NCBI GenBank assembly: GCA_022497145.1
Contig: MU385870.1
Location: 194,629-258,628, forward strand
Reading direction: 5' to 3'
DNA: 64,000 nucleotides
Source of the DNA: Rostrohypoxylon terebratum
Lineage: Eukaryota; Ascomycota; Sordariomycetes; Xylariales; Hypoxylaceae
Part shown: positions 24,446 to 35,532 of the stretch, in pieces
Layout: each line of letters begins with the position of its first letter
Position numbering within the stretch: position 1 is the stretch's first letter
Translations under genes and position numbers: made by a program
Notes under the pieces: model-generated
The model's input: the letters and a program-made list of their open reading frames with translations, nothing else
The model's database searches: none
What the model was told of the DNA's origin: nothing

Positions 24446-25178
24446 CTCAGCTAAGTGAATTACCTACTTTCTCAATTTCCCATTTTCTCACCGTCAAACC
24501 CCGACAACTTAGGTACACGTACGTGACTTCAAGTCGTAAGTAAATCGTTAAGACGCCGCCCCTATCACGGCCATATTCCGGGTTGAAGATATCGTAACGG
24601 CAACACTGCACTCATGAGAATCATTCTAGAAATGGTGGAAACATTACATGCGTGAGATTGATAGAAATTGATAACATTCATTCGATAGCGAAGAATATTT
24701 CTATACCTATACACGAAGTCTCGGGGGATCACTCTCAAGTATTATTCACTAGGTTACAATTCATCCTACAACTTACAATCCAATAGATACCTATGAAGCC
24801 AACATGTTTTGAAGTACACGTGGGCAATGGGTCATGAAGCACGGGTTTTTGGTCGCTGGTAGCATCTTGGGGTATAATGTGTGTTCTTCAACGAGCGGCG
24901 CAACGCAACTTCACATCAGACCTTATTCAGTCCTCTTAAGGGGTACCAGAATTCAGTAGCAGCCTTTGAATATTTAACAATTGTAATGTCAATGGGACCA
25001 ACATGTTCCTTCCTTCAATCCATCAACACGGGCTTAGGCTCTTACCTTCTAGCGAAATTCTCCGGTCGTATTCGTTCCTTCTTCGTATCTCCCTTAAACC
25101 GGCCCCACAGCATACCATCAACGCCGATCGGCTCCGTGCCGCTAACCGCACTCGTCGACCCGGGCTCCGATCAATACA

Positions 25179-26294
25179 ATGACATCTCCTATATCATGGA
25201 TGAATTCCGATTCCGGATCGGACGTTTCGTCTATCAGTTTTCTTGACCAAGAGCCATCTAGTACATTTCGCTTCCGCGTGCTTGACTTTGCTCTCCAAAA
25301 TATCTGGCCCCATGCCACCGCCGAAGAGATCAATGGGGATGATGTATTGGGTAGCCAGAATCGGATTGTTCATGTATCTCGACAGCCGGTCGGACAGCCC
25401 GAACTCATTGAAAGATTTGTCATACGGATCCCCAGATACGATGTTGGGCAGTTGAACAGCCAACTTGCTACTCTGCGGTTTCTGCGTATGTATGAAAGAA
25501 TTCCTGCACCGGTAAATCTTACTTTCGACACAAAAGACGACAATGCGCTTGGATCAAGATATATTCTCCAGAATTTCATTCACGGATCTACCTTGCTGTC
25601 ATCATGGCACAGTCTCAGGCAAGATCAGCGATGTAAAGTCGCACGAGAACTCGGCCGTGTCTATCACGAGCCCCCAGCGCCTTCGGATGTCCAAAGATTC
25701 CTAATCAACGTCTTCCTTGAGCGGTGGGTTATTCTGGATGAGCCGCTGCTGAGTAGCAATGCCTGGCCAGCTCTCAGAGACCAGTTATGCCGCATGGCCT
25801 CAGAAATGGCCGCTGAAGGATGGTTCAAGGACTGTTATGTCTGTCTAGCACATCTCAACCTCGTACCAAGTAACGTAATGGTTGATCCAACGGACACAGC
25901 CTCACCTATCATCTCTGCCATTCTCGATTGTGAAAGCGCTGTTTTTGTTCCCCAGTTCATGTGTTGCCAGCCACCTATGTGGCTCTGGAACAACGGCGGT
26001 GAACAAGACGAGCGCTTGGCGGATAAAGCACCACCGACACCAGAAGGATAACAGATAAAGGAGATCTTTGAGGAGGCTGCCGGTCCAGACTATGTCCGGT
26101 TCGCCTATCCACTAGCCTATCGACTTGCAAGACGGCTTGTCCGTTTCGCCGTCGAGGACATACGGACCACCGAGGACTATGAGGAAGCCGAACAAATGGT
26201 AGAAGAATGGAACGAGATGCGGAACAACTCAAAGGTACACACCCTAGTCACAGAAGAAAATGTGTGGGATTACGCTGAATCTTTGGGGGTATGA
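25179..26294 (+). pseudogene. APH-like (aminoglycoside phosphotransferase fold) protein, interrupted by in-frame TAA
   Basis: A member of the large fungal APH/choline-kinase-like family, whose substrates are mostly unknown. The frame from ATG 25179 gives 290 aa to TAA at 26049-26051. It has the family N-terminus (FALQNIWPHATAEEI, NRIVHVSRQP, RFVIRIPRYD), a hinge region (YILQNFIHGSTLLSSW) and the Brenner-like loop CLAHLNLVPSNVM. The catalytic Asp of HxDxxxxN is Asn here. The metal-binding Asp is kept (AILDCESAV). The same frame stays open after the TAA for 80 more codons to TGA at 26292. That part reads as family C-terminus (IFEEAAGPDYVRFAYPLAYRL, EDIRTTEDYEEAEQMVEEW). No intron that removes the stop and keeps the frame was found. 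So this is either a decaying gene, a truncated pseudokinase of 290 aa, or a readthrough product of 370 aa plus the decoded stop. No neighbour explains its job. Confidence 0.72.
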
Positions 26295-27991
26295 TAGACA
26301 GGACTTATTTCTTGGATATATGAAAGGATATCTATTGGGCCAAAATACCTAGCAGCGCTGTTAGGGAGCAAAACGGCTGAGGGCTTAGAAACTGGACAGG
26401 AAATTCTGTTGAAGTATGGCAAGATTGACGAGGGAACTTACTACCTAAACCTACTATCGTAATTAGTAATTTATATCTACCTAACCTGATTGTTCTTTTC
26501 GTCGAAAGATTTTAAAATTCCCTATCCCGTTGTGTTTCCCCGACCCTAGTTCAATTCCTAATAGGATAGTCTAGACGTCTAGACTCTACCTCCATGTGAT
26601 AGAAAAAGCAAAGAGGTGACATTGGGCGCAATACAAACTCTATAGTACCTACCTAGTGACCTACGTAAATGCTGACTGTCTTCGGAGTTACATGAGGCAA
26701 AAGCCTCTGAATCTATAGAAAGTTCGTCACCTCTACCTGAACTATGTGATCAAGTCCATTGAGACCAAATTCTATACCTATTAGATAGGAGGTATCTACC
26801 TAGGGATAACCTTGCAAAATAAATCTGATGCCAAGCATGTCTCGAATCACATGTTTACCTCTCTACTTCAAGATCCAACCTTGGAAACCCCAACTTGAAA
26901 CCGAAGCTTCGCTTTGGCTTTCAGGGTATCAAGCAAGGAACACTTTGCCAGGAAGTTTTCCTTGATTAGACTACTTGTGGGCTACCATGTGCTATTTCGA
27001 AGAAATCAAGAAGCCAATCGAGAGGTAATTTTACCGATGACGTCGAAGGCCTACTTGTGGAAGTTCGCAGTATACTGCCTGGCGTCGAGCCATCTCGGGG
27101 CTTCCGAGCTTTTCCGGCCATACCGTAAGTTTAAACCTGCTGTTGAAGCGCCGAAAATAGGGGGGCTGGTTCATATATATTGCATGGCCCAATGACGAGG
27201 CCAATGAGAAGTTTCTCATTTCAAAAATACTCCGAATCTTAATGTTTCCTCTCCGGTTTCGATTCCGATCTAATATCATGCGAGCAATATTAAGCCACCG
27301 AGTAAAGCCATTCCACATTCAGCGCTTGGTGGATGTGCCACATTTACTATCATCATGCCGTCCTAGCCATGTGGTCAGCGATTTGGGCAGCCAATTCCGC
27401 CTCTTACCTAACTCGCGGAATTACCCATTCCTGGCAGATCCCGGAACCATAGTCCGGATGCTATTGAAACCTTCGTAGATGAAAGGAAGAGCCTCATCGG
27501 CACGTCTTGATGCAACGCTCTGCAGCGGGAGCTACCCGATTGAGGGACCATTAGCGAACAGGGACAAAAGAACATGAGTTCGTGAGAGACCGGGGGAAAA
27601 TACGTCAGGGCTTATATAGAGGGTCTCCCAGCCCAAGCTGCGATTGGGTTCGAACGCGGCCAATCACAGACCGTCATCATCCTTCTTTGTTGAGCATTCG
27701 ACAGGGCATCGCCACTAAACGGTCCCCACGTGATTGGCCGGCTCGGTTGAGCTGAGGCTGAACCGCGTCCGCTGGCAGATCAACATTTCGACCTTCCTTG
27801 GCGCTACCAGAATCGACTTCTAGAAGCTTATTTGCGGCGTGGAAGTCTAGGCGCCTTAGTCTTGTAGGGGTCGATGATTTCTAGAGGGAATGTCGTCGTC
27901 TCGTCCGTGTTTCTTGCGACCTCCGACCTCGTCGATGGGATGTTCAATCGACATTCAACAATCGAGAAAATCAGGGTAGAGAAAGTCGGAT
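26295..27991. other. Intergenic region and promoter of the Zn2Cys6 gene
   Basis: The left part (26295-27500) is AT-leaning with TACCTACC and TATCTACCTAGG motifs and only weak frames (26914-27478) without family character. The right part (27600-27990) is clearly promoter-like, with CCAAT boxes, an E-box and a TATA-like element described separately. Confidence 0.55.
27613..27737 (+). promoter_or_regulatory. CCAAT inverted pair, E-box and TATA-like element upstream of the Zn2Cys6 gene
   Basis: A TATATA element lies at about 27613. GATTGG (27642-27647) and CCAATC (27660-27665) form an inverted pair 12 bases apart. A palindromic CACGTG (27727-27732) overlaps a third GATTGG (27732-27737). CCAAT is the site of the fungal Hap/CBC complex and CACGTG that of bHLH factors. 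The block is 255-380 bp upstream of the start codon at 27992. Function is inferred from known motif classes. Confidence 0.5.
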
Positions 27992-29644
27992 ATGGAACAT
28001 TCGGATCTGATCCAGCCCATGATCCTCCCGCTGATGGATAGTGGGGAAGATTTTACTTACTCGAACTTTCTCAGCGGCGACGATAGCTTATACCCTGTTA
28101 TCAATGACGCTACGGGCTCGACCTCCGCATTGAGCGATGCGGGCGATCTTGGAATAGCGAACGCTGCATCTCCGGTAACGGCATTAACTGCGCGCAGTTC
28201 GCTCCAGAAACAAAGGTTAGAACGACGGGGTCACACCAAGAGCCGGCGAGGTTGTTTCAATTGCAAAAGACGCCGTATCAAGGTATTCGAGATCCATGTA
28301 TTCCTGGTAATAAGCGCTAATATGGAACGAAATAGTGTCAAGAAACCCGGCCGGCATGTGGTCATTGCATGAAGACAGGGCTACAATGCGAATATCCGGC
28401 AGCTCCCCAAGTCGTACATCAAGTATGATTCTTTAACATCGCAATTGACTGTTATTTCGGACTCCTGCTAACATGGGGATAGCCACAACACCAGATCCCT
28501 CTCTTCAGCTTGCAGGACATGCGGTTCTTCCAGCACTTTCTCTTTACCTGCTTTCCTAACCACCCCATAGGAAATGAGTCTATATGGACCCACGAGATTC
28601 CATCTTTGTCCCAGACTGTAGGTTTTCTAGCAGTGTCAAAATTTATATGGGAGCATAAGAGCTGATAGTTTGTCGTCGACGGTAGTATGAGTATCTCATG
28701 CATGCGATACTAGGCCTAGCGGCATCGGATCTCATGCAGCAAGATCCTAGCCTAGTCACATTCGCCATGATGCATCGGCTCAAGGCGATCAAGGCTATCA
28801 AGAAAACCTTGAACGAGGCACCTAAGTCAAACAACTTCGAGGAAGGAAACGCTCTTGGTATGTGACGATATGATGATATGAGTTACTCCTACACAATACA
28901 CAAAATCCACCACGAGAGCTTCACCTTACGAGCAACAAGGATAGACTAACTAACTCACACCTAGTGGCGACCTGTTTCGCGCTAACCTTCCAATCCGTAA
29001 TCCTCGACGATGGGATGCCCGAATTCATGACCTTCATCCGCGGCATCGTGCTAGTCTCGATGCAGATGGTCACGAAAGGGACACGACCGCTCTTCACCAA
29101 CCTGCAGCAATCCGACCCCCAAAAGCTGCTGAAGCCCATCATCGAGTCGATCCCCCCGGTCTCCACCTCCTTCATCATGTCGGCCTCGCACTCGATCCGC
29201 GCCCTGGCGGCCCTCTGCACGAGCGATCTCGAGTTCCAGTACCAGCAGTTCCTAGTCGGGATCGCGGACGCCTTACCCACGTCCTCCTACCTCGCCTACG
29301 AGATCCTGTGCAAGCACTACAGCTGGTGGATCCAGCTGCCCCACGACCGCTTCCGGAACCTGATTGACCCGAACTCGCAGATCTTCACCTTGCTGGCCGC
29401 GCACTGGATTGCGCTCAAGCAGATCATGGCCCCGATAACCCAGGTGGAGATGCAGATGCGGTCCCAGGAGCCGCGCTCCGGCGTCCGCAGCGTCGACTTG
29501 GGTACCGCGCGCTGGCTGAAGCACTTGAACCGCCAGGTCGACGCCGAGCACCGGAGGTACAACGACTGGCCCGTGTGGGTCGAGCAGCAGTTGGAGCGGG
29601 ATGTGACTTTCTTTGGCAAGACGATGGCTTCGTTATTGACCTAG
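27992..29644 (+). CDS. Zn2Cys6 (C6) fungal transcription factor
   Basis: A nuclear DNA-binding regulator. Exons are 27992-28282, 28336-28422, 28483-28617, 28686-28857 and 28965-29644, giving 454 aa. All introns are GT-AG (53-107 nt). The binuclear cluster is split by intron 1: GCFNCKRRRIK joins CQETRPACGHC and QCEYP, giving the full C-x2-C-x6-C-x6-C-x2-C-x6-C spacing, which confirms the junction. Before it lies an acidic N-terminus of about 80 residues. After it the family pattern PQHQIPLFSLQDMRFFQHFL and MHAILGLAASDL is seen, as in Upc2-like and related C6 proteins. The C-terminal half (exon 5) is helical and ends FGKTMASLLT. Exon 5 is much more GC-rich than exons 3-4. The nearest gene upstream is the APH-like gene; targets are unknown. 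Confidence 0.87.
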
Positions 29645-31215
29645 CCAAATAAAATTCTTAGTATGTGTGATAAGGGCGGGAAAATTGTGAGAAAATTATC
29701 AAGACTGCATGCATACTGGCTAGTTTGGGAAGGATACCTCGTTCTTACAAATGTCACGGAATTGGGAGAAATAGCATATCTGTATGGAAGGCATTATTTG
29801 GAATTTACTATCGATACCATCTTCGCCGCCTCATAGAAAGGCTGTCTGTACATACGTCGGGGGACAATCGGAGCCAATGCTGGAGGGAGGTCCCTCGGTC
29901 CTCCTACTAGGGAGGTAGTACTTGTTAAGTAACTGAGTATAAGGAGGCCAGCGCGAATACACCATTTTTATTTACCTAACCTACTACTTACTAGCAGTTT
30001 CGATGCTCCTCTGTGTTCACCCTACGTTTGACAGCCAAGGAGCGTTTTCACTAACAACAAACCCCTAGATACTACGTAGGTAGGTATGGGCAAATAGGAG
30101 AAACTGGGAAGTTTACCCGTCATCGCCAGCACCAGATCATGATCATAGACTTGTATCATCTAGCAGCTGAAAATACGAACGCAGGTGAACATGGTGCCAC
30201 CCATCGAGATCATATGTCAATTTCTCCTGCTCGAGATGCATCGGAGAATTAAAGGAGGCTAACTGCAGGTCTTCCAGCGCAGCCAAATCTCAACACAACT
30301 CTAAAATTCTTGGTATACCTTGTTGGGGATGTGTGTTAGACCTCCCTTATCATTGGTCTTTATAGCTCTCTATCCACACATACAATACAGATGCCGGTAA
30401 GTGTGCCGTTCGACCCGGGCTGCGTAATGCACATCGGCATTGACGCCTCGTGACCATGAACTCATCCAGTAAGTTATGCGAAACAGAGTCCTTATAATCT
30501 TACCTATGAGTTCTTCCTCGACGCCTCCTGCAGCACACGTAATCGTGCTCAGATGAGAGTCTCGGAAAAGGGAGGTGCGTAAACGGAGATAAGTACCGGC
30601 CCGACTACGGGGAGGAGACCTGGCCGCCTCACTACGGGTTTTGGATAAGGACGCCGAAAATGCCTCTAATTTGATGTAAGGTTGCACAGATAGCCAATGA
30701 AGAACCAGTGGGCGCAAATCTGATATCACGAGAGCGGTATGGCCTGTCAAATCAGGGCCATTCTCTTTATATGGTGACATTATATATATAATCCATGCGA
30801 CGCCACGTGCCACAACATAATAACGACAGGGTAGGTAGATAGGTACACAACGCAACGCATCGCATCGCATCTGCTGGAACATTCTAATTCCCCAAACCGT
30901 CGAGGAATACCGTCTCGACAGAGTTATCCCATCCAGTCCCAGAAACACGACAAATAGTCCCTGTAAAAGGGTTTTCCCGCTAGCCCCTACATTGGCTAGA
31001 ACGCCTTGCTCTAACATTGTAGACCTCCGTAGGAATTCTACCTTCTCAGTTCTTCGCTATATTTTCTCGCGCCAGATTGATGCGGCATGTAAACCAACCA
31101 GCTAAAAGTATGATGCTATACAAAGAATTTACATGGTTCTGAATATAAAATTTGAGTTTGTACTGTCATAAGAAAAAAAGATTTGTGTAGCGAGTGAATA
31201 AGAAGTTAATATTAG
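29645..31215. other. Intergenic region between convergent genes
   Basis: Holds the 3' flanks of the C6 factor and of the Mga2-like gene. A minus-strand frame of 215 codons at 30370-31017 is open but shows no domain and an odd composition (many Cys, Arg and Ser); it was not called as a gene with any weight. TAGGTAGG motifs occur at 30075 and 30830. Confidence 0.45.
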
Positions 31216-34200
31216 TTAGTTGGTTCCTAGAGCGTCTGTGATTGCTCGTGCAACTTCTCGTGGATTGGCGACGAAGTTAGAATAGGCCTTGACCAATGTG
31301 GAACCGCAAGATGCCAGCGAAGGGGCGACGCTAGCGAACATAGCACCAAGGGTAAACACCAAAATTGGGATCTATCGAAGTTGTTAATATGACTGCATTA
31401 AAAAGGGCTATGCGTTACTTACCCAGACAAACCACAGCATCTTATCACTGCTGCCAGTCTTAAGTCTTTGAGCATGAGCTCGCTTTAGGTGTTCTTGTTG
31501 CTCCTTAGTGATGTTGCGCTTGCGTCCGATCTCGAGAAGCGCGGGTACTTCCTGTGACTCGGACATCTCCGTCGATGTCTCTGCGACATCTTGGTCATAA
31601 AGAGCTGCGCATTTGCTGTCGGCTTCAAATTCGGCAGCTGCGGCTGCAGCTGAGGCTTGCTTAGTGTCAAAGCTACTCGGGACGCTCTCTGGGAAGATGG
31701 TATCGTAAGCCGGTGGTGGCGACTCCTTGGCACTGAAGAAAGGCAGTTCCCATCGTCTAGCATGTGCGTCTTGCGGAGGTTGTTCATCTGCGGATTCGGG
31801 GCGCGAACCACGGATGGTAGGGACAAGAGAACTGATGCGCTGTACAACGGGGGCTGAGTTCAGATAGGCTTGGTAATCTGGAAAGACAGGTATAGGCGGC
31901 AAAGTCAGCATCTGTGGCATTTGCATGTGCGGCATCTGGAGTTGTGCCAAATTCTGGAAATGCATTGTCATAGAATGCTGCCACTGCTGGAGTTGTGCTC
32001 CGAATTGTTCCCTTAGTGCCGTCACTGCTGCGCCTGGTGATGCGGGAGTAGCATCTCCAACGCCTGAATTATGGGTGGGCGGGAAGCTTGATCGTCTTCT
32101 AATCTCCAGCCAATCAGAATTCTCCTCATCTCCATCTCTCTCTTCTGAGAGCTCTTCATCACTATCGCTGCTATTATCAACCGAGCTAGAATCCTCGGAC
32201 ATGAATTCCTCGCGGTGTGCTGCCGGAGTTAGTGAGGGGGGGTCCCACAATGATTTGAGGGAGGTAGCACTATTAGCCCTGCTATGAAGAGATCCGTTGC
32301 TTCGGGATCTAGAGTGGTTCTCGATTTGCCGTAGAACTCTAAGTACGTCGCTAGACCGAGCTACATCGGCGGGAGTAAGACCCGAGAGACTTCGCATATT
32401 GGGGTCAGCTCCTTTCATAATGAGACGCCGGACAATCTCTGGGTGGTTGTTCATCGCCGCCATGTGTAGCGGAGTGAAGCCTCCCTTGTCTCGCACGCCA
32501 ACGTTGGCCCCACGAGACAAAAGCCCCGCGACAAAGCGGGCAAGACCTAAAGAGCAAGCTAAATGAAGCATTGTCTGCCCACTCGACCTCTTTAGATTGA
32601 TCTTCGCCTTGTTGGCGCTGTCGTCCAGATCAATCAGTTCCAGAACACGGAGTAGTCCCAATTCCGGAGATTCCGAAAAATCCTGTTCGAGGCTGTTGAA
32701 GTTGGTATTAGGGGTCTGGGATGATCCAGGGGAAGGACCCCAAGAACCGCCATTTCCAGACCCGCCAGCCCCGTAGATGATATTTCTCGCGATGTCCGCA
32801 ACGTCCGTCATTTTCCCACCAAGCTTGTTGCCTAGAACAGTAAGTGCTGTACGTATCAAGCGATGCTCGTCATCGTCCACATATCGGAACAGCGGCTGCT
32901 GGTTGCCAGTGAATTGATGCTGAGGAGCCACACCAGGCTGTCTAATTGATACCGGAACTATTCCCGCAGTAGGCGATGGCGGTAGAAGACAAACCAAAGA
33001 CGTCTCGCCCCAGTACGTAGTTGTGGCTGCTCTTTGCTCTCCAAACATGACCTCGAGACCGCCATTGGTGAAACCACTACCAAGAATAGTTACCTCCACC
33101 CCACCAGATTTCGGCCCCTCGCTAGGAATAATCTTGTAAATCATTGGCGGCGGGGCCCTGTTCGAATTCATGATCGTAGATGCATTGAACATACCCTGAC
33201 TAAGTGGAGCGTGGGGGATATTCTGGAGCTCGTTTCTTAGCCGATTCGGGCTTGGAGCACGACTGGGATGGGCCGATGCAGGTGCAGAGAAGAGCTGAGC
33301 ACTGACATCAAGACTGAGGTTCCTATTTCCCGACGGAAACATGAGCTCGGGGCTGTTGCTATTAGGCGTAGGAGGACCCGTGGGAAAGTGCTGGCCGATG
33401 TTGTTGAGAGTTGCCTGTTGTCCATGAGTAAACAAGGGATCGGAAGTCATTGGAAAGTTTGCCATATTTGGGGAGAACGGCGATGTAGCCGCGGATGTAA
33501 CGGCCGACTCGTTTTGTGGTCCTAGAGGCATCGCGGGTGGCGATTGGCTTGTCTCGAGTCTGGTCATTGCTAGGCCGCTAGGAAGCTTCATAGACCCGCT
33601 TGCCTTTCTCTTTTTAGAGACAGGACCTGAAGGGCTCGCTGGAGATCCTTGTCTGGAAAGATTACGTGACGGTGCGGAGATTGGTGCAGGTTGGGGATTG
33701 TTGTTAACAGGAACGGGAGGGAACGCGAAATTTCCGTTTTGCGCTAAACCCTGGAGATCGGAAGCAGATTGCGATGAGTGGAACATCAACTGGGCCTCGT
33801 TTGGTTTGATATCACTCGTTGCGTGCATCGGCGAAGCTCCTAAAGGTGGAGCAGTGGTACCAGGTGCAGGTGCGACCGTAGGAAGATGAGTTTTGTGATC
33901 ATCAGTGATCATGATCGAGGACGAGATCTGCTGAGCAACAACATTGTCCTTGTAGTCCTTGATAGTAAATATGACCTGGAATCCCACCTTCTCGCCATGG
34001 TGGCGGCAATAGCAGGCAATACGCATTGGCGCGTCTACCTGGACGGTACCTTCGGGTACAGAAAGATCAGGCAGTCCGGCTCCAGTAGGATCAGCCATGT
34101 GGGGAGTAACAGCCTGCCACTCCTTCACTTCCTGAGTATTGAAAACGATGACGCGCTGGTGCTCGTATCGGTTCCATAGCTCCTCTTCCTCAGGCTTCTT

Positions 34201-35532
34201 ATGTTTCTTACGACCAGCACGCTTACGTTCCCGAGTTATACATCCAGCGCAAATCCGCACTTCGCCTCCATTTTGAGGTTTCTGATCTTCGTCTTCGCCG
34301 TCACTAGTTCGTTTTGGGCCTTGGAAATCATGCTGCAGTAGTGCAGCTCGTTTGAATGCACGTTGAAGGTTTACCGGGTTGTGCATAGCGCTAGTGCAAA
34401 CCAACATCGTATATAGTTCGAGCATATCAGGAGAACGCACAGCAACAGGTTTCGCGAGCAATTTGGGCTTGGATATTGTATGAGTTGGAAGGTGAAGCCG
34501 TTTGATGCCAGGGGGCAAGTGATGGAGAGTTAACTTGATCGGTATCTGGGTCTCAACCCTCGACTTGAGGGGCGTGGGCTGGACAACTAATCTCGGTCGG
34601 GGGAGGTTTACCTGGGGCGAGTAAGACGGAAGACTATGGGTCGGAGCCGGTAGGTTCATCGTATCCTGCCTAACCTGAGGAGCTGAGCCATTGGTCTGCA
34701 GGCCTGTCATTGGTGACCAAACCGACGTCATATTCATGTTTGGTAAACCATGAAACTGGTTAGCGGCATTGTCAGGGGAGGGCGAATGCTTAAACATGGT
34801 CGACGGCGAAGGTTCCTGGCTAATTGCGATACTCGACATAGGCGAGCCTTCTCTAGAGGCGCTCGTCTTTAGCCCGTTCATCGACTTTGTCAGCGAATGT
34901 TGCTATAAACGGGTTAGCCAGGATAGACTAGTTATAGAGTAAACACGAACCGATTGTCCCTTATGATGGCCCTTGATTCTCTTAGCGGCGGGGGCAATGC
35001 TTCCTAGGTTTTGTACTGCATTGTTCGTTGGAGGACTAGGGCTGCTCGAGGCGCTCTCAAAATCAAACACTGCGGACATATCCATGGTTGATGGGTCCAA
35101 AGTATCAAACATAAAGTTTGCATCATTGTGTTTAGCGTCGTTTTCGAGGTTCCATCCCGAATAGGGCTCGTCGGTCACCATCGCATCGGTCGAGGAATTA
35201 CTAGTCTTCGGCGAGTTGGTGTTTCCGCTTGCCCTCGAAGAAGAGGACGAAGAAGAGCCACGGTGGGAGGGAATCGAGGAATAACCAGATGCTCCTCTGT
35301 TCGAGCCGGACTGCAAGACATGTCCAGGACCAGAAGGGAACACCTTGCTGGATTCTCCAAAAATAGTCGATTCGAGTAAGTCGCTGCCTGCAAAGTCGAA
35401 GATAGTTCCCGTAGCGTGACCGGCCTCGTCCGCATCGTATAGTTCGAATTCATGGTTAGCGGCGAAAGAGGGCATGTCCGGATCGGAACCCAACGGGTTC
35501 GTTGGAATAAACGGTGGCGGCTTGGACGACAT
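31216..35532 (-). CDS. Mga2/Spt23-type membrane-anchored transcription factor
   Basis: Homologue of the ER-anchored factors that, after ubiquitin/proteasome processing, activate fatty-acid desaturase and hypoxia genes. Exons are 35532-34951, 34902-31423 and 31371-31216, giving 1405 aa. Intron 1 (48 nt) has an unusual GTTCGT donor; intron 2 is 51 nt with GTAAGT. The N-terminal 200 residues are acidic and Ser-rich. A conserved basic block follows at about 400-440 (CAGCITRERKRAGRKKHKK). The IPT/TIG domain is at about 778-868 (IYKIIPSEGPKSGGVEVTIL). Ankyrin repeats are at about 965-1045 (GQTMLHLACSLG, GGFTPLHMAAMNNHPE). The anchor is at about 1348-1372 (KMLWFVW joined to IPILVFTLGAMFASVA), so most of it is encoded by the last 156-nt exon. 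The order TIG, ankyrin, C-terminal TM is diagnostic of this family. Confidence 0.9.

Larger units (their letters stand above)
20622..25178. other. Intergenic region, about 4.5 kb
   Basis: Upstream of the glucanase gene (20622-21050) the sequence is likely promoter and leader. Beyond that no convincing gene is visible. The stretch contains a GAC/AAG tandem repeat (21456), a GTAGCC repeat (21655), a 21-A run (22883) and several short frames of no clear character. A 95-codon minus frame at 24158-24445 is listed separately as doubtful. TACCTACCTAGTACCTAG occurs near 21802. Confidence 0.5.

Noticed and set aside
27640..27666. tRNA-like GGTTCGAAC box
   Set aside because: The bases around it do not fold into a T-arm with acceptor stem; the flanks are the CCAAT inverted pair, which explains the sequence better.
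29273..29648. Minus frames opposite exon 5 of the Zn2Cys6 factor
   Set aside because: Antisense openness from GC-rich codons; no independent signature.
30370..31017. 215-codon minus frame downstream of the Mga2-like gene
   Set aside because: Length is notable, but composition is irregular and no domain, start context or intron structure supports it.
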